A stretch of DNA of 64,000 nucleotides from Eonycteris spelaea (Eukaryota; Chordata; Mammalia; Chiroptera; Pteropodidae): the NCBI GenBank assembly GCA_003508835.1, contig PUFA01000211.1, forward strand, positions 1,922,001 through 1,986,000, written 5' to 3'. Under the pieces are notes generated by a model. The model saw nothing but the letters and a program-made list of their open reading frames with translations. It had not been told where the DNA came from and did no database searches. Below are positions 33,391-44,334 of this stretch, one piece after another (the first letter of the stretch is position 1; each line of letters begins with the position of its first letter). The position numbers and the translations under genes were made by a program.

Positions 33391-33711
33391 TATTTTACCA
33401 GATTTAAAGAAAGAACTTCTCCCTTGGAATAATAATAATTAGGAGCTGAAATACATTTTTATAGAGTAAGACTTTAGCATAGACTAACAGTCTATAGTTT
33501 ATAGACTACAGAATAAGTGATATTCTTGGGGACCATGTGTGTGGCTTTTTTTCCCATTAAAAAGGGTCCAGTACTACTCAAGTTCAAGGTATGCTGACTC
33601 AATAGGAAAAGGAACCCCTCAATAGAGAGACCAAAGATGGAGTATGATGTTTGTGGTAGAGACTCTTTATCTCTTTGGGTTTCCTTTCCTTCATCCATAA
33701 CTGGAAAAGAA

Positions 33712-33850
33712 CCAAACAGCAGCATGAGCATCACCCCAGAGCCTGTCAGAAATGCAGAACTTCAGTCCTCAGCTTAGAGCTACTAAATCAGAATCTACCG
33801 TTTAACAAGTTCTCCAGAGTGCCGATCTTGATGATTTCTCAGGCGTTTTA
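33712..33850 (+). mobile_element. hAT-type (MER5/MER20-like) fragment
   Basis: AGCATGAGCATCACCCCAGA, GCCTGTCAGAAATGCAGAAC, CTAAATCAGAATCTACCGTT and TAACAAGTTCTCCAGAG are characteristic internal words. Ends not resolved. Confidence 0.65.
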
Positions 33851-34319
33851 CAACCGAAAGTTTATGTGAGCCTAAAACCCAGGTAGGTAGAGTGCCCAAC
33901 TGACTGGAAGCTGAAAACAACTTTTGAGAGCACTGTCTATGAGGCACCAACAAAGGATGTGTCTCCCACAGTCAGGCTTTCCCCGGCACTTCTTCACTCC
34001 AGGGCTACAATTTCAGGAGCTCTCTCTTCTGCTGTGTCTCCAGAGGAAATAAGCCAGGGGCAGGAGCATCACATCTCATGGGATCCGAAACCAGGTGGGT
34101 GACTTGTGGAGAAGGGGAAAAGGCAGAGATCATTGTCCACCCTCCATACAAAGGTAGAGGTACCATCATAAAAACCTTGTGTTTGGGTCTGTTCAACAGG
34201 AGATAATTTTTGCCTTCCCATTTCTCTACATCTGGTTTCTGGAAGTTGCCAAATGACACAAGATGAGAAAGAATTGATTTATCCTTCCATCTAAGTATAC
34301 GCAAGTACAAATACATGTC
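33851..34319. other. Unassigned non-coding stretch
   Basis: A 103-codon minus-strand frame (34,005-34,316) shows no recognisable domain. Nothing else was seen. Confidence 0.4.
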
Positions 34320-34590
34320 CTGTTTTCCCCTTTCTCATACACAGAAGTCACAAACTGTGTGCACTATTCTGCATCTCTACTTGTTCACTTAATGATAAAT
34401 GCTGGAGACCACTCCACAGCAGCACACAATGGGATTCTTTATTTCTTTTTACAGTCACATGGTATCTGTTATGTTTGTTTACCAAGTTTAACTTGCTTAT
34501 TTAACTAGCCCTCTATTAATGAATACTTGGTTTATATCTAATGAATCCAAGTTTCAGGGTGCTATGTTCACTTTCTGATAGATCAGAGAA
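34320..34590 (-). mobile_element. Old L1 (L1M-type) 3'UTR, antisense
   Basis: TTGTTCACTTAATGATAAAT, CTTTTTACAGTCACATGGTA and CCCTCTATTAATGAATACTT are reversed old-L1 3'UTR blocks. Confidence 0.5.
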
Positions 34591-34594
34591 GGGA

Positions 34595-34668
34595 GCTAAC
34601 ATCTGAGTGTCCACTACAGGTGAGGGATTATCTCTTTAACCCTCACAACAGTCCTTAAGGTTGACATC
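34595..34668 (-). mobile_element. MIR SINE, antisense, left part
   Basis: TCTTTAACCCTCACAACAGT is the reversed MIR tail-side block. The element continues at 35,062 after the LTR insertion. It ends with ACATC, the left target duplication of the LTR. Confidence 0.75.
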
Positions 34669-35061
34669 TATTAAGGACTGAATGTTTGTGTCCCCTCAAA
34701 GTTCACATGTTCAAGCTTCAAGCCCCAGCATGATATTATTTGGAGATAGAAACTGTGAGAGGTAATTAGGGTTTGACAAGGTCATGGAGGTGAGATTCTT
34801 ATGACAGGATTAGTGCCACTGTAAGAAGGGATATCTCTCTATCTCTTTCTCTCACCACATTTGCATGGCAATGAAAGGTCAAGGACATAGTGAGAGGTAG
34901 CCATCTGCAAGCTAAGAAAAAAGAACTCTCACTGGAATCCAATCATGCTGGCACCCTTATCTCACATTTCCGGGCTCCAGAATAGTGAAAAATTAAATTT
35001 TTGTTGTTTAAGCCACCAATTCTGTGGCATTTTGTTATGGCAGCCCGAACAGACTAATACA
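34669..35061 (+). mobile_element. Solo MST-type (ERVL-MaLR) LTR, 393 bases
   Basis: Complete from TATTAAGGACTGAATGTTTG to CCCGAACAGACTAATACA, with AGAGGTAATTAGGGTTTGAC, GCAATGAAAGGTCAAGGACA and TTGTTGTTTAAGCCACCAAT in the expected order. It is inserted in a MIR with a 5-base flank, ACATC (34,664-34,668) against GCATC (35,062-35,066), one mismatch, the duplication size usual for ERVL-type elements. No internal retroviral region, so a solo LTR. The first base pair is TA rather than the usual TG. Confidence 0.85.
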
Positions 35062-35215
35062 GCATCATTTTCTCCTATTTACATGTGGGGAAATGGAAGC
35101 TCCCGGAGGCTCAGTGACTTGACTAAGCTCACACATCTGGAAAGGAACCTGGTCCTTCACCTGGGTTTGTCCTCTAATCCACATGCTCTTCAGCACATCA
35201 GAGAGCCTCTGGTCA
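35062..35215 (-). mobile_element. MIR SINE, antisense, right part
   Basis: TACATGTGGGGAAATGGAAG, CTCAGTGACTTGACTAAGCT and CATGCTCTTCAGCACATC continue the MIR split at 34,668. Confidence 0.75.
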
Positions 35216-35278
35216 CCGCAGGGGCAGCTGCTTTGTAACCACTTTAAATTCCGGACCACTCCTCCATGATGCACATTA

Positions 35279-35292
35279 AAAATCTAATATGA
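35279..35292. repeat. Possible target-site duplication, left copy, of the 37 kb L1
   Basis: AAAATCTAATATGA against AAAATTTATTATGA at 37,717-37,730: 12 of 14 bases agree. Low complexity, so weak. Confidence 0.4.
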
Positions 35293-37716
35293 GGAGACTG
35301 GTGTAGATGATAGAAGCTTCATTTGTCTCCTCTTGAAACCACATCAAAGTTGTGATAGAAACATGGAGCAAAGAGCAAGTAGACTCACCTGGGGCTCTAG
35401 ATAAACAGAAGCCCTGAACTAGGGAGAGAAATCACCCTCAAAGGTTAGAGGTGGGAGTGTGTGAAGACACGAAGCTGCCCATCCTAAGTGGCTCAGTGGG
35501 ACAGAAGCTATGGCAGCTACAGATGCCTCTTAAGGGGGTCATATATGTGACCAGACTTTTGCAGTGACGGACCTGCTCACTGTGAGCACCAGCACCCAGT
35601 TGATTGCCCAAGGGGACCACCGGGGACTTACAAGGGGACATTGAGTTGTCAGAGCGAGGGAGGGAGGCAAGGCTTTCTCCTGGGCAAAAGTGCTGGTGAA
35701 ATCCATTGTTCCTCTGTTGAGCCTTCCTCTTTCCAGTGTGTGGACTCAGCACTGCCAGAGTTGAAATGTCAAACTGGATAACAGGTCACTCTGCTCAGAG
35801 GACTCTCTAAAACTCTGCCTCCTTCAACTCGCAGCCCCACCGAAGTCACATCCAGTTGTGTCCTTGGCGAATCCTGTGCTGCTTGCTGAGTAGCAGCAAG
35901 ACTCACACTAGTGGCAGCTGATCTCGTTTTCTGGCGTGGCTTCTTGAGGCAACTATAAGCAACTATGCTTGATGAATTTTAATGGACAGACCCACAGAAG
36001 CACAGGCAGGGGCTAAATTTGGCCTGTAGCTGAACACTTCTCAGGACTGTGCTGCTGGATACCTACTACACTAAGCCATGCTAATAAGACCAGGAGACTT
36101 AAGAGCTTTGATTAGTACATAGAAACAGATACAGAAAGGCAGCCAAAATGGGAAGATGAAGAAGCAGAAACCATATGAGAGAAGAGAACAGAGATCCAGA
36201 TATAATGGAGTCAAGCAATCTAACAGATGCAGAGTTCAAAATGCTGGTTATAAAAATGCTCAATGAAATTAAGGAACATGTAGATGAACTTGGTAAGAAT
36301 TTTAACAAAGAGATAGAAAACATAAAAATGGAAGTGGAAATTATAAAAGAGAACCAGTCAGAAATGAATACTTTATCTGAGATGAAGAGTATATTAGAAG
36401 GAATCAACAGAGTGGATCAAGATAGAACCTCTGATATAGAGGATGGGGAAGCCAAGGACACCCAATTAGATTGACAAGAATCAAGTAACCAAGAATATAA
36501 TAATAATTTAAGGAGCCTATGGGACAAAATTAAGGGTAACAATATCCATGTCATAGGGGTACCCAAAGAAGGAGAATAAAAAATTAAATATATATTTAAA
36601 AAAATAATGAAAAACTTCCCTAACCTGGCAAAGGAAATGGGTATACAACCCCAGGAAGCTCAGAGAGTCCCAAACGAGATGAACCCAAAGAGGCCCACAC
36701 CAAGACACATCATAATTAAAATGCCAAAGCTTAAAGACAAATTGAGAATCTTAAAAGCAAGAGAAAAGCAGTTAGTTACCTACAAGGGAGCTCTCAAAAG
36801 ACTGGCAGCCAATTTCTTAACAGAAACTTTGCAGGACAGAAGGGCTTGGCACAAAATATTCAATGTGATGAAAACCCAGGATCTACAACCAAGAATATTT
36901 TATCCAGCAAAGCTATTATTTAAAGTTGAAGGACAGGTAAAGAGCTTCCCAGACAAAAATAAGCTAAAAGAATTTATCACACCAAGCCAATATTACAGGA
37001 AATGTTGGAGGGACTTCTTAAAGAAGAAAAAACATGTATCAAAAACATGAATAAAGAACAGTAATAACTTCATTCCTATCAACAAGTACCTCAAAAGGAA
37101 AAGAATTAAGTGCTCCAACCAAAAGACAGGAATGTTGAATGAATAAGAAAATGAGATCCCTATATATGCTGCCTACACAGACAAAAAAGAAGGGACTAGA
37201 AAAAGATGTTGTCTTGATGGACCTAGAGGATATTGCACTGAATGAAATGGGCCAATAGAAAAAGACAAATATTGCATGATTTCACTTTTCAACAAGTCAC
37301 ATGTGAAATTTAAAGGACAAAATAAACAACGATAACAACAAAAGTGGAAATAAACTCATAGATTCAGAGAATATTTTGAAGGCTACCAGATGGCCAGAGT
37401 GGGAAAGGGGTGATGGTGAAAAAGGGCAAAGGGATTAAGAAGTACAAATGGATAGAAACAAATAGTCATGGAGATATAAAGTGTAGCATAAGGAAAATAG
37501 TCAACGATGTTGTAAAAAATATGTAACGGAGAAGAGGGATACTGGATTTAATGGGGTGACCACTTTCTGAGTTATATAGATCTCTAATCACTATGCTGTA
37601 CAACTGAAACTAATATATTTTTGTATGCCAACTATAATTGAAAAAAAAACTCGTTGAATTGTACAATGTAAATATGAGTAATTAATTGTCTATTATACTT
37701 CAATAAAGCTGGGGGG
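35293..37716 (+). mobile_element. L1 with internal deletion of most of ORF2
   Basis: 5'UTR (35,293 to about 36,140; the GGCAAAAGTGCTGGTGAAAT block matches the 5'UTR at about 9.2 kb), ORF1 (36,148-37,050), and the short ORF1-ORF2 spacer with the first ORF2 codons (to about 37,180, TATATATGCTGCCTACACAG). Then comes a direct jump to the 3'UTR (about 37,185-37,716), so some 3 kb of ORF2 are absent. Near the end is ATACTTCAATAAAGCTGGGG. Presumably deleted before or after insertion; the join near 37,180-37,190 has no obvious insert. Confidence 0.8.
36148..37050 (+). pseudogene. L1 ORF1, nearly open, two in-frame stops
   Basis: The best preserved coding relic in the window. The first ATG (36,148) meets a stop after three codons. 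From 36,175 one frame runs to 37,050 broken only by TGA at 36,472 and TAA at 36,577. The first open part (99 codons) is heptad-rich and charged, as in the ORF1p coiled coil. The second (147 codons, 36,607 on) shows PTPRHIIIKMPKLKDK, LVTYKGALKRLAANF, RRAWHKIFNVMK and LQPRIFYPAKLLFK, spanning the end of the RRM and the C-terminal RNA-binding domain. The partner ORF2 is deleted, so the element cannot move. Expression as protein is unlikely. Confidence 0.85.
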
Positions 37717-37730
37717 AAAATTTATTATGA
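37717..37730. repeat. Possible target-site duplication, right copy, of the 37 kb L1
   Basis: See 35,279-35,292. Confidence 0.4.
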
Positions 37731-39362
37731 AAGTAAAGACACAGATTAAGAAGTGGTGAGGGTGGAGAAGAATTTATGGTCGTAAAATATTCAATGTGAT
37801 GATGAATATTAGGGCACTTAGTTCATGCCCGGAACTCAACACTGATACTCTTACTTAAAGCACATATGTACGCTCCTGGGTGTAGGAGGCATCTTAGTTA
37901 CGCCTCAGCTCCACAGGGAGTGGCAACAGTCAGGGATAAAGCATACCTCCTGGTCCCTTTGTGCTCCTCATTTCTGTTTCAGATCTTCTGAAATTCCTTT
38001 CCTGAAATCATTTCTTGGTTTCTACCTAAACCTTCCTGGTTAAGGGAGAGGAAGAACCCTAAAGCTTACTCCATGAAAACATAAACAAAGCTGTTGTGTT
38101 TTAATAATCACCCCTCAGATGTATTTAAAAAGAGGTAGTCACTGGAGGAGGAAGAAAAACAAAGGGCAAAAGCAATTCAGAAGTACAAATAAGGATTTTC
38201 ATTGATAGCCTGAGGCCCAAAAGTTGGCAGTGATATTCAAAATGAACCACTGCCTTTCTATTTAGTATCAACCTAAGAGTCTTCTGTGGAAATTTTCACT
38301 TGAAATGTATTTCTCCCAGAAGTATTTTTGAAATACATTGATGTGCTTTTGATACCTGAAGTCCCTGTGGTGGGCCCTGTATCATCTGCCTCAGTGTGTG
38401 GAAGAGCAACTCTGGGGGTTCCAGGGTTTAAGGCTAGTGAGGCTGGGGAACAAAGAGAAAGAACACCTTACTTACTATTCATATTCTACTGGCCAAAATA
38501 GGATGTTATGACCATCAAGAAAGTTTTAAAAGCTAAGCTTTGTTGGGTGAAGAAAGTGTTTTTTGTGAAGCGGGTCTGGCAAACATTTTTTAAGGGAGTG
38601 GAGTGAGGAGAGAGGTAGGGGATGGGGTAGGATTTATCATGTTGGTGACTTAGTCCCTGAGCTTCTAGTCCATGACTCCTGAAACCACCCCAGTCTTGGT
38701 CAAGACCTTAGGCTCAAAACCTGAATCGGGGGAAGGAGGTCAAAGCAGCTGTGTTGTAAGGGGGCTGAGGGACACAATCAGGGGCGTCAGTTAGAAAAAG
38801 GGGTCCTCCCTCCTTCCCTATAGCCCCGTGAAGATAGGCTGCTCAGCTTCAGGGGAGGATGGTATGACTTTGTCTGCATGGCCTGGTGCAGTGCGCTGAA
38901 GTTCTTTTGGGAACAGATTTATAGCAATGCACAGTAACTGGCTGGATGGTACTGGTGATAGTGACATAGGTTGGGAAGTGACACACGCTGCGCAGGTTGG
39001 GAAGCCTGGAGAAACTCTCCTGGGATGCTATAGACATTCCCCCTCAGCTCTCCTCCATATCCAGGTTTTCCGGTGAGCAGACTGATGAGTGAGACTCTTT
39101 TCTATACACTGAGCACGGCTTGCCCTGCAAGTAGAGAATCTGATTATTGCTGTCAGCATCTGCCCAAAGGCACGCCCATCGCACATAGTCTTCCCTGCTT
39201 ACTCACCAGTGGTCACACTCTGCTTGGCACTTCTGGAGCCCCCAGGACCCAAACATGAGAAATCATGTGCAGACCACTCTGGCTCCTTAGGCGACCAACT
39301 CACTGGCTGAGGATCTGGCAAAAACAAACAAGCACTATAGTGAGTAACTGTGAGCAAGCGTG
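37731..39362. other. Repeat-poor interval
   Basis: No repeat recognised. Short frames at 38,849-39,037 and 39,073-39,258 lack domains. No exon or RNA gene was supported. Confidence 0.4.
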
Positions 39363-39416
39363 TGCATGTACACACACACAAACACATGCACATATACACA
39401 CACACCGAGACACTCA
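39363..39416. repeat. Imperfect (CA)n-rich tract
   Basis: CA units interrupted by AAACACATGC, ATATA and CCGAGA. It causes the cysteine-rich minus-strand frame 39,199-39,417, which is not a gene. Confidence 0.85.
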
Positions 39417-40144
39417 CAGATCACTTCTGGCAGGCACGGGGTGACATCGTGCTGCTCTTTCTGCGAGGGCTGCCTGGAAAGGCCTCCTCCACGACTGCCA
39501 ATCCTGCAGCAGTCCTTTCCTTTCTCATGACTGTACTAAAGGACTTGGGCTCAGGAGTTGTGTCCTGACTTTGCAGCCAGAATCGCTAAGCAATACTTTC
39601 TCAAAACACTTAAATGCATCAGACATGTGGTCAGTGTGGTCAGCCCTGACCTTTCTGCTCACTGACACAGAATCTAGGACTGAAAGGGCCCCAGGAGTGG
39701 CCTAACTTCTTTTTTACCATACAGAAAACTGGGTCGCAGGGTGCAAAGTGACTGACGCCTTTTATTTATTCCTTTGAAAATAACAGATCACACTTTCTAA
39801 CACAGAAAGACGACGTTAATAAAAACTGGCTGAGCCTACTGGGATGTGACACTTTACTCATTCCTGTGAAACTACCTCAGCATTTTGGGAAGTCCTAGAC
39901 TCAGGAGTCCCTGCTCCAAGCCCCTCTTGCTACCTGACACATTTGCAATCAGTCATCTTCCACCTCTGCCCTCCTCACCCACCTGGCATTCTGCTCTGAA
40001 GGAGCAGACTCCTAGGAGGTGCTGCTGTTTCTGGACTTTATTATTTTTGTAAACAATTTGAGATTGTAATTTCATCAAAATTTTGGCAAACTTTAGGGAT
40101 TTTTCTTATGGTAATTTCTTCTGTTAAGAAAGATCTGCTCTCAC
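39417..40144. other. Unassigned non-coding stretch
   Basis: Possible very weak antisense MIR at 39,705-39,760. Nothing firm. Confidence 0.35.
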
Positions 40145-40201
40145 CAAAAAACAAAACAAAACAAAACAAAAAAATAAACAAATAAACAAACAAACAAAAA
40201 A
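40145..40201. repeat. (AAAAC)n/(AAAC)n/(AAAT)n tract
   Basis: Mixed A-rich pentamer and tetramer units. Possibly the poly-A tail remnant of a lost retroposon, but no body was recognised next to it. Confidence 0.85.
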
Positions 40202-40574
40202 CATCTGAATGAGAAAGAAGTTCAAGTATTATTATTTTTTTTCTTTTGAAAAAGTATCCTGCCATTGGTGGGGGAGGGGGAAGGGGAAACAGTGAGAGAG
40301 GAAGTGGTGCCTGTGAGGTGGGATTTGAAGTGAAAGAGAAAGGTTCTTCCCCTCCAAGGGTCTATGGGCCCTGAAACACCACTCTTAAAATAGTGATGTG
40401 AAGTCCTGAGGTCGTTTATGTTTAAAAGTTTGTTAGAAAGCAATTGTTTGGAATTGAAAAAGCACTTCTCTGTAGAAACAGAAGCATTAGAGAAGGACTA
40501 ACTATTTAAATAAATCCACAGAAATGTATTTAATCTATCTTATTTGTTGTGCCATATAGGGTATTAGTTGATGT
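40202..40574. other. Unassigned stretch with G-rich purine run
   Basis: Purine-rich GGTGGGGGAGGGGGAAGGGG at 40,267-40,286 has only three long G runs, so it is not a formal G-quadruplex motif. Confidence 0.45.
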
Positions 40575-40690
40575 CTGTCTCAGTTTCCTCTGTAAAATTG
40601 GAATATACCTGCCTTTCAGGGTTATTGAAAGGATTACATAGATTTATACATGTAAAGTACTTACTTAGAAGAGTGACTGCATAATTAGGG
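40575..40690 (+). mobile_element. MIR fragment
   Basis: GTCTCAGTTTCCTCTGTAAA, TACCTGCCTTTCAGGGTTAT, TGAAAGGATTACATAGATTT and ACATGTAAAGTACTTACTTA are MIR core and tail-side blocks. Confidence 0.8.
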
Positions 40691-42006
40691 TTTCATTTCT
40701 TGTCATTATTTTTATTTGTAGTTCAACTATAATATCTTTAGCTTCTCTGTCTCTGGAGCCCCACTAAGTCTCAGGAGGAGCTCAGAAGCCCCTTAATAGT
40801 GGGGGTTCCCTTGGAGACTGAGGGCTGAGGGCTGGAACTTTAGATCGTAGGTTCTCAGTGCAGCAATTGGGAAGAGGCTGAAGCAGAGAAAACTCGAAAT
40901 GAAGTGGCTGCTCTGCCGTTGGCCATTTGTCAGCCACACCTCCAGGGTGAGTCTACCTGACTCCTAGGGGAAGACAGCCTTTGGGTGGAACCCTGTAGAA
41001 CAAGATGCTCCATTATAGAAGAGTACTGGGTAACATGAAAACCAGTGTTTGCCAGTGTAAGCATGGAATGCATGGGAGTAAGAGGGAGCACCTGACAGGG
41101 GACTCAAAAGGCAAGGACTGTCCCCTGCGCACATTGCCTAAGGCGGTCCTAGCCTTGCTTTACACAGCCCTGAGGTTAAAGGTTTTGTCCAACACACCAA
41201 TGTGAAAGTCCTTTATCTATGTGGAGTTGGACTTTGTTGCAGACAGATTTACCCAAGGCCAGCTAAGAATTACTGAACAAAGGGGCAAAGCCTTCCGGGT
41301 TCTCCGAGTCTCTTGATTGTCATCCTACCTTCTCCTTTTGAGTTAAAGAGCATAAAGGAGACAGGCAGAAAAAGAGAGAAGGTATGAACTGGCTTCCTGG
41401 ATGAGGGCCAAGGGCTCTCTGCATAGCCAACATGGGGAGTGGCAGCTCTGTCAGCGGTGGAATTTGCCTCTCAGAACCAGAACCTAGGGAACAACATGTA
41501 GGGTGGACTCCACAGTGGCATGGTGGTTGGAAAACAGAAGTGACCACTGGGAGGATGACCACTAGGTCTTCGGTCAGTCCCTCTGTCAGGGAGGATCTAA
41601 TTCATGCATTTGTCAGGCCTCTTGAACCACCTTGTCTCTACCACAGGTCCTGTCTTCTCAGGATGTCCTTTCTACTTTCCAGATAATTTTTCTTTGGGCA
41701 CGATCTTAGCCATCATCTTAGGCGTCACATTTTTAGCTAACTTTCTCTTCACTATTATCTCAGGTGGTTTCCAAAGGTGAGCATTGTTGTTTTATTTCTA
41801 AATATTTATATGTGTTCTGACTAATCCTTTTTTATGCTCTTTCACACACTCATGCACTCACACACACATTTCTACTTTCTTCTGCATATATAGCAATTCA
41901 TGTTCAGAAACATCAGTTCCACAACATTTCAGAAGTGGAATTGGAGTCATTCCAAGTGTTTTGAATAATAAAGGGTAAAGATTTTCCTCAAAACTCCTCC
42001 TGGCAA
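40691..42006. other. Repeat-poor interval
   Basis: Overlapping short frames at 41,320-41,686 on both strands. None has a domain. Nothing else was recognised. Confidence 0.4.
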
Positions 42007-42130
42007 AATTATTTATTTCATCCAAAAAGTATTTATCGAGCACCTACTATGTATCTGTCACCATTCTGAATGCTGGCGATAGTGTGGTGAACAGACAGAT
42101 GCCATTCCCAATTTCATGGAACTAGGCCTT
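42007..42130 (+). mobile_element. Ancient L1 (L1ME-like) 3' remnant
   Basis: GTATTTATCGAGCACCTACT, ATGTATCTGTCACCATTCTG, AATGCTGGCGATAGTGTGGT and GAACAGACAGATGCCATTCC follow the conserved order of this old LINE 3' segment. Confidence 0.6.
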
Positions 42131-42410
42131 ATTTCCAATAAAGTGACATTTCCAAAATTAAACAACCTAGTATTTTACCTTTTCTTTGCCTTTGCTTCCA
42201 GCACTGTTAGGTTTTGTTTGCTGCAGGTATTAAAGAAATCAGCAATTAATGTTCACAGTTTAAAATAGATATTTCTCATTTCCTTGTATGTCTAGTTCTC
42301 ACCCACTTCCTAAAGTCAAACTGACTTGCCTGTTAGTTCTCATTCATCATCATGATAATGATTTAGATGTCTAACTTGGCACAAGGCCAAATGAAATTAT
42401 GTGGGAAATC
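42131..42410. other. Unassigned non-coding stretch
   Basis: Nothing recognised. Confidence 0.4.
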
Positions 42411-42483
42411 TGTTATGGGATTAGTTGTGTCCTCCTAAAAGATATGTTGAAGTCCTAACCAATATGGGATGTTTGATTTAAAT
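42411..42483 (+). mobile_element. MaLR LTR 5' end, interrupted by a hAT element
   Basis: TGTTATGGGATTAGTTGTGT and AGATATGTTGAAGTCCTAAC are the opening of MLT1/MST-type LTRs. The copy stops where the hAT element begins. Confidence 0.7.
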
Positions 42484-42672
42484 CAGGATTTTTCAACTTT
42501 GGCAATATTAACGTTTTGAACCACATACATCTTTGCTGTGGGGACTGTCTGATGCATTGTAGGATATTTAGCAGCATCCCTAGCTTCTACCCACTAGATG
42601 CCAGTGGCACCACTCCTCAGTCATGACAACCAAAAATGTCTTCAGATAGTGCTAACTGACCCCTGTGGGAAA
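42484..42672 (-). mobile_element. hAT-Charlie element, MER5A-like
   Basis: Reversed order of the MER5A-type blocks: CAGGATTTTTCAACTTTGGC, GATGCATTGTAGGATATTTA, GCAGCATCCCTAGCTTCTAC, CCACTAGATGCCAGTGGCAC and TGACAACCAAAAATGTCTTC. Close to full length (about 190 bases). Confidence 0.8.
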
Positions 42673-42792
42673 AAAGCTTCTTCCAGATGAGAGCTAATGA
42701 TTTACATACTTATTTAGGAGGTTGATACTTGATGTGTGTCTATAATAAAGCTTTTGGCTATGAACAGAGACTGTGAAAAGTTGGCTTAACCA

Positions 42793-43150
42793 ACTTTTGT
42801 ACTCCCAAAAGATAGGTTGAAGTCTTAATCTGGGTATCTGTGATTGTGAACTTATCTGGAAATAGGGTCTTTGCAGATGTAATTAAGATGAGGTTGTACT
42901 GGAGGAGGGTGGTCCCCTAATGACTGATGTCATTATAAAATAATGCATGAATCTGGGAGAAAGCAGCCCTATGCTGAAACAGCCCACCTGAGGCTTACAC
43001 TCAAAAGGGTAAAACTCCTAGGTTACTCATCTCAGGCATGACAGCACAAGCCTGGTAAGGCCAATGATTCACAGCCAAGATTGGAGCAGCTTTTGCATGT
43101 GTGAGTTTCATGCCTCAGAACTGAGTCGTGATGAGAGTGTGGCAGTGAGT
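42793..43150 (+). mobile_element. Second MaLR (MLT1-type) LTR piece
   Basis: TACTCCCAAAAGATAGGTTG starts at the same LTR position as the piece at 42,427. The sequence then continues with AAATAGGGTCTTTGCAGATG, TAATTAAGATGAGGTTGTAC and a CTAATGACTGATGTCATTAT block before fading near 43,150. Confidence 0.65.
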
Positions 43151-43739
43151 CCAGAAAATTCTGCAACCCCTTCTTCACCACACCAAGGATAGGTGTTATA
43201 CTAGTTATATAAATAACTAAAAACCCATATACATATAAAGAAATCAGCCTTATACAATGAATGATACAAGGACACATATATATAAGATATAAGTAGACAC
43301 TGTGATACTGATACATTAGCAAAGGAGCACATGTGTGGAATTTCTCTATCTACATGAGAACTGTTCTTCAAAGGAGTTGTCTTGTGAGGCTGTCCACTTA
43401 ACCTGTTGATAGTTCAGAGTGATTCTGGAGCCTCCTCCTTCTGAAATTGCTTTTAGAAGCAGTTTATGGAATTTTCAAGAAATATGGTCATATTACTCAC
43501 ATAGCATTCTACAGCTTGCTTGTCTCCTCATTTCTGAGACATAGCTCCACATGAATTTCGACTTCTTAAAAATAAAATCTACCTTCCAAGAGTGATGATT
43601 TGTCATCCTTGAGGAGAATAAAAGGAATATGCCACTAAGTACGTCAAGAGTGCCAAGAATATTCATAGGTCTATATAAGGGCACTGGTGCTGTAAGACTT
43701 GTTTATGACCAGAAAAGAGTAGAAGCCCAAATTCTCCCT
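43151..43739. other. Unassigned non-coding stretch
   Basis: Minus-strand frames at 43,032-43,322 and 43,493-43,684 have no recognised domain. Confidence 0.4.
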
Positions 43740-43975
43740 AAATGGGGAGTAACTTTTGATGCATCCATATGATGAAATACTCCTGAAGTGTTAAAATATA
43801 AGTTTTAAAAAAGATTATAAAACATTAACGGCATAATCCCAATTCTTTTGTAACATGTACTGAAAGATATGTCTCAATATTATGAGTGATTCTAATGTTC
43901 TTCTTAGACTTTTTTGTATCTTTAAGATTTCTACAATGAATACACATATTTTTATCATTAAAAATAGTATGAATC
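43740..43975 (+). mobile_element. Old L1 3'UTR remnant
   Basis: GGGGAGTAACTTTTGATGCA, GATGAAATACTCCTGAAGTG and AAGATTTCTACAATGAATAC resemble old L1 3' ends, with an A-rich finish. Confidence 0.5.
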
Positions 43976-44063
43976 AAGTGTATTAAGGTATACACAAATA
44001 TTTAACCCATTTCACTATTTTTTGAGCAGAACTATATCTTTTTTATTTTAAAATTTATCGATT

Positions 44064-44064
<1 letters not shown>

Positions 44065-44099
<35 letters not shown>

Positions 44100-44115
44100 T
44101 TATTTATTTATTTAT
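44065..44115. repeat. (ATCT)n then (TTTA)n microsatellite
   Basis: About nine ATCT units pass directly into TTTA units. Length variation is likely. Confidence 0.95.
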
Positions 44116-44163
44116 TGACATTGGTTAATGAAATCCAGTTTCAGGTGTATAATTTAACAGTAA
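44116..44163 (-). mobile_element. L1 3' end, antisense
   Basis: TTGACATTGGTTAATGAAAT then TTTCAGGTGTATAATTTAAC is the reverse of an L1 tail that I associate with bat L1s (an ACACCTGAAA block followed by an AACCAATGTCA block). Confidence 0.6.
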
Positions 44164-44181
44164 GGTGTGTGTGTGTGTGTG

Positions 44182-44225
<44 letters not shown>
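44164..44225. repeat. (GT)n microsatellite, 62 bases
   Basis: Continuous GT apart from one GC at about 44,187. It accounts for the poly-Thr-His minus-strand frame 44,125-44,325. Confidence 0.95.
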
Positions 44226-44227
<2 letters not shown>

Positions 44228-44311
44228 AGGAGGCCAGATGACCAGAGTAGAGAAGGCAACATTCTGGAAAAGTAGTAATGGGAACACAAATCAGATGGAC
44301 AAATAAGGTAC
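44226..44311 (+). repeat. Inverted duplication, arm 1 (86 bases)
   Basis: Its reverse complement equals 45,013-45,095 except for two substitutions and a 3-base gap. It lies between the (GT)n tract and an antisense old-L1 piece, so it interrupts L1-derived sequence. No transposon ends, poly-A or clear target duplication surround it. Homology stops sharply at both ends. Confidence 0.9.
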
Positions 44312-44334
44312 CTAAACATCTTCACATTTATATA

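Noticed and set aside
36099..36407. 102-codon minus-strand frame
   Set aside because: It is the antisense shadow of L1 ORF1.
40040..40265. Minus-strand frame with a Phe-rich hydrophobic segment resembling a membrane span
   Set aside because: The hydrophobic run comes from the AAAC/AAAT-rich tract read in reverse.
40267..40286. Candidate G-quadruplex
   Set aside because: Only three G runs of sufficient length.
44125..44325. Minus-strand frame with a long Thr-His run
   Set aside because: Pure translation of the (GT)n microsatellite.
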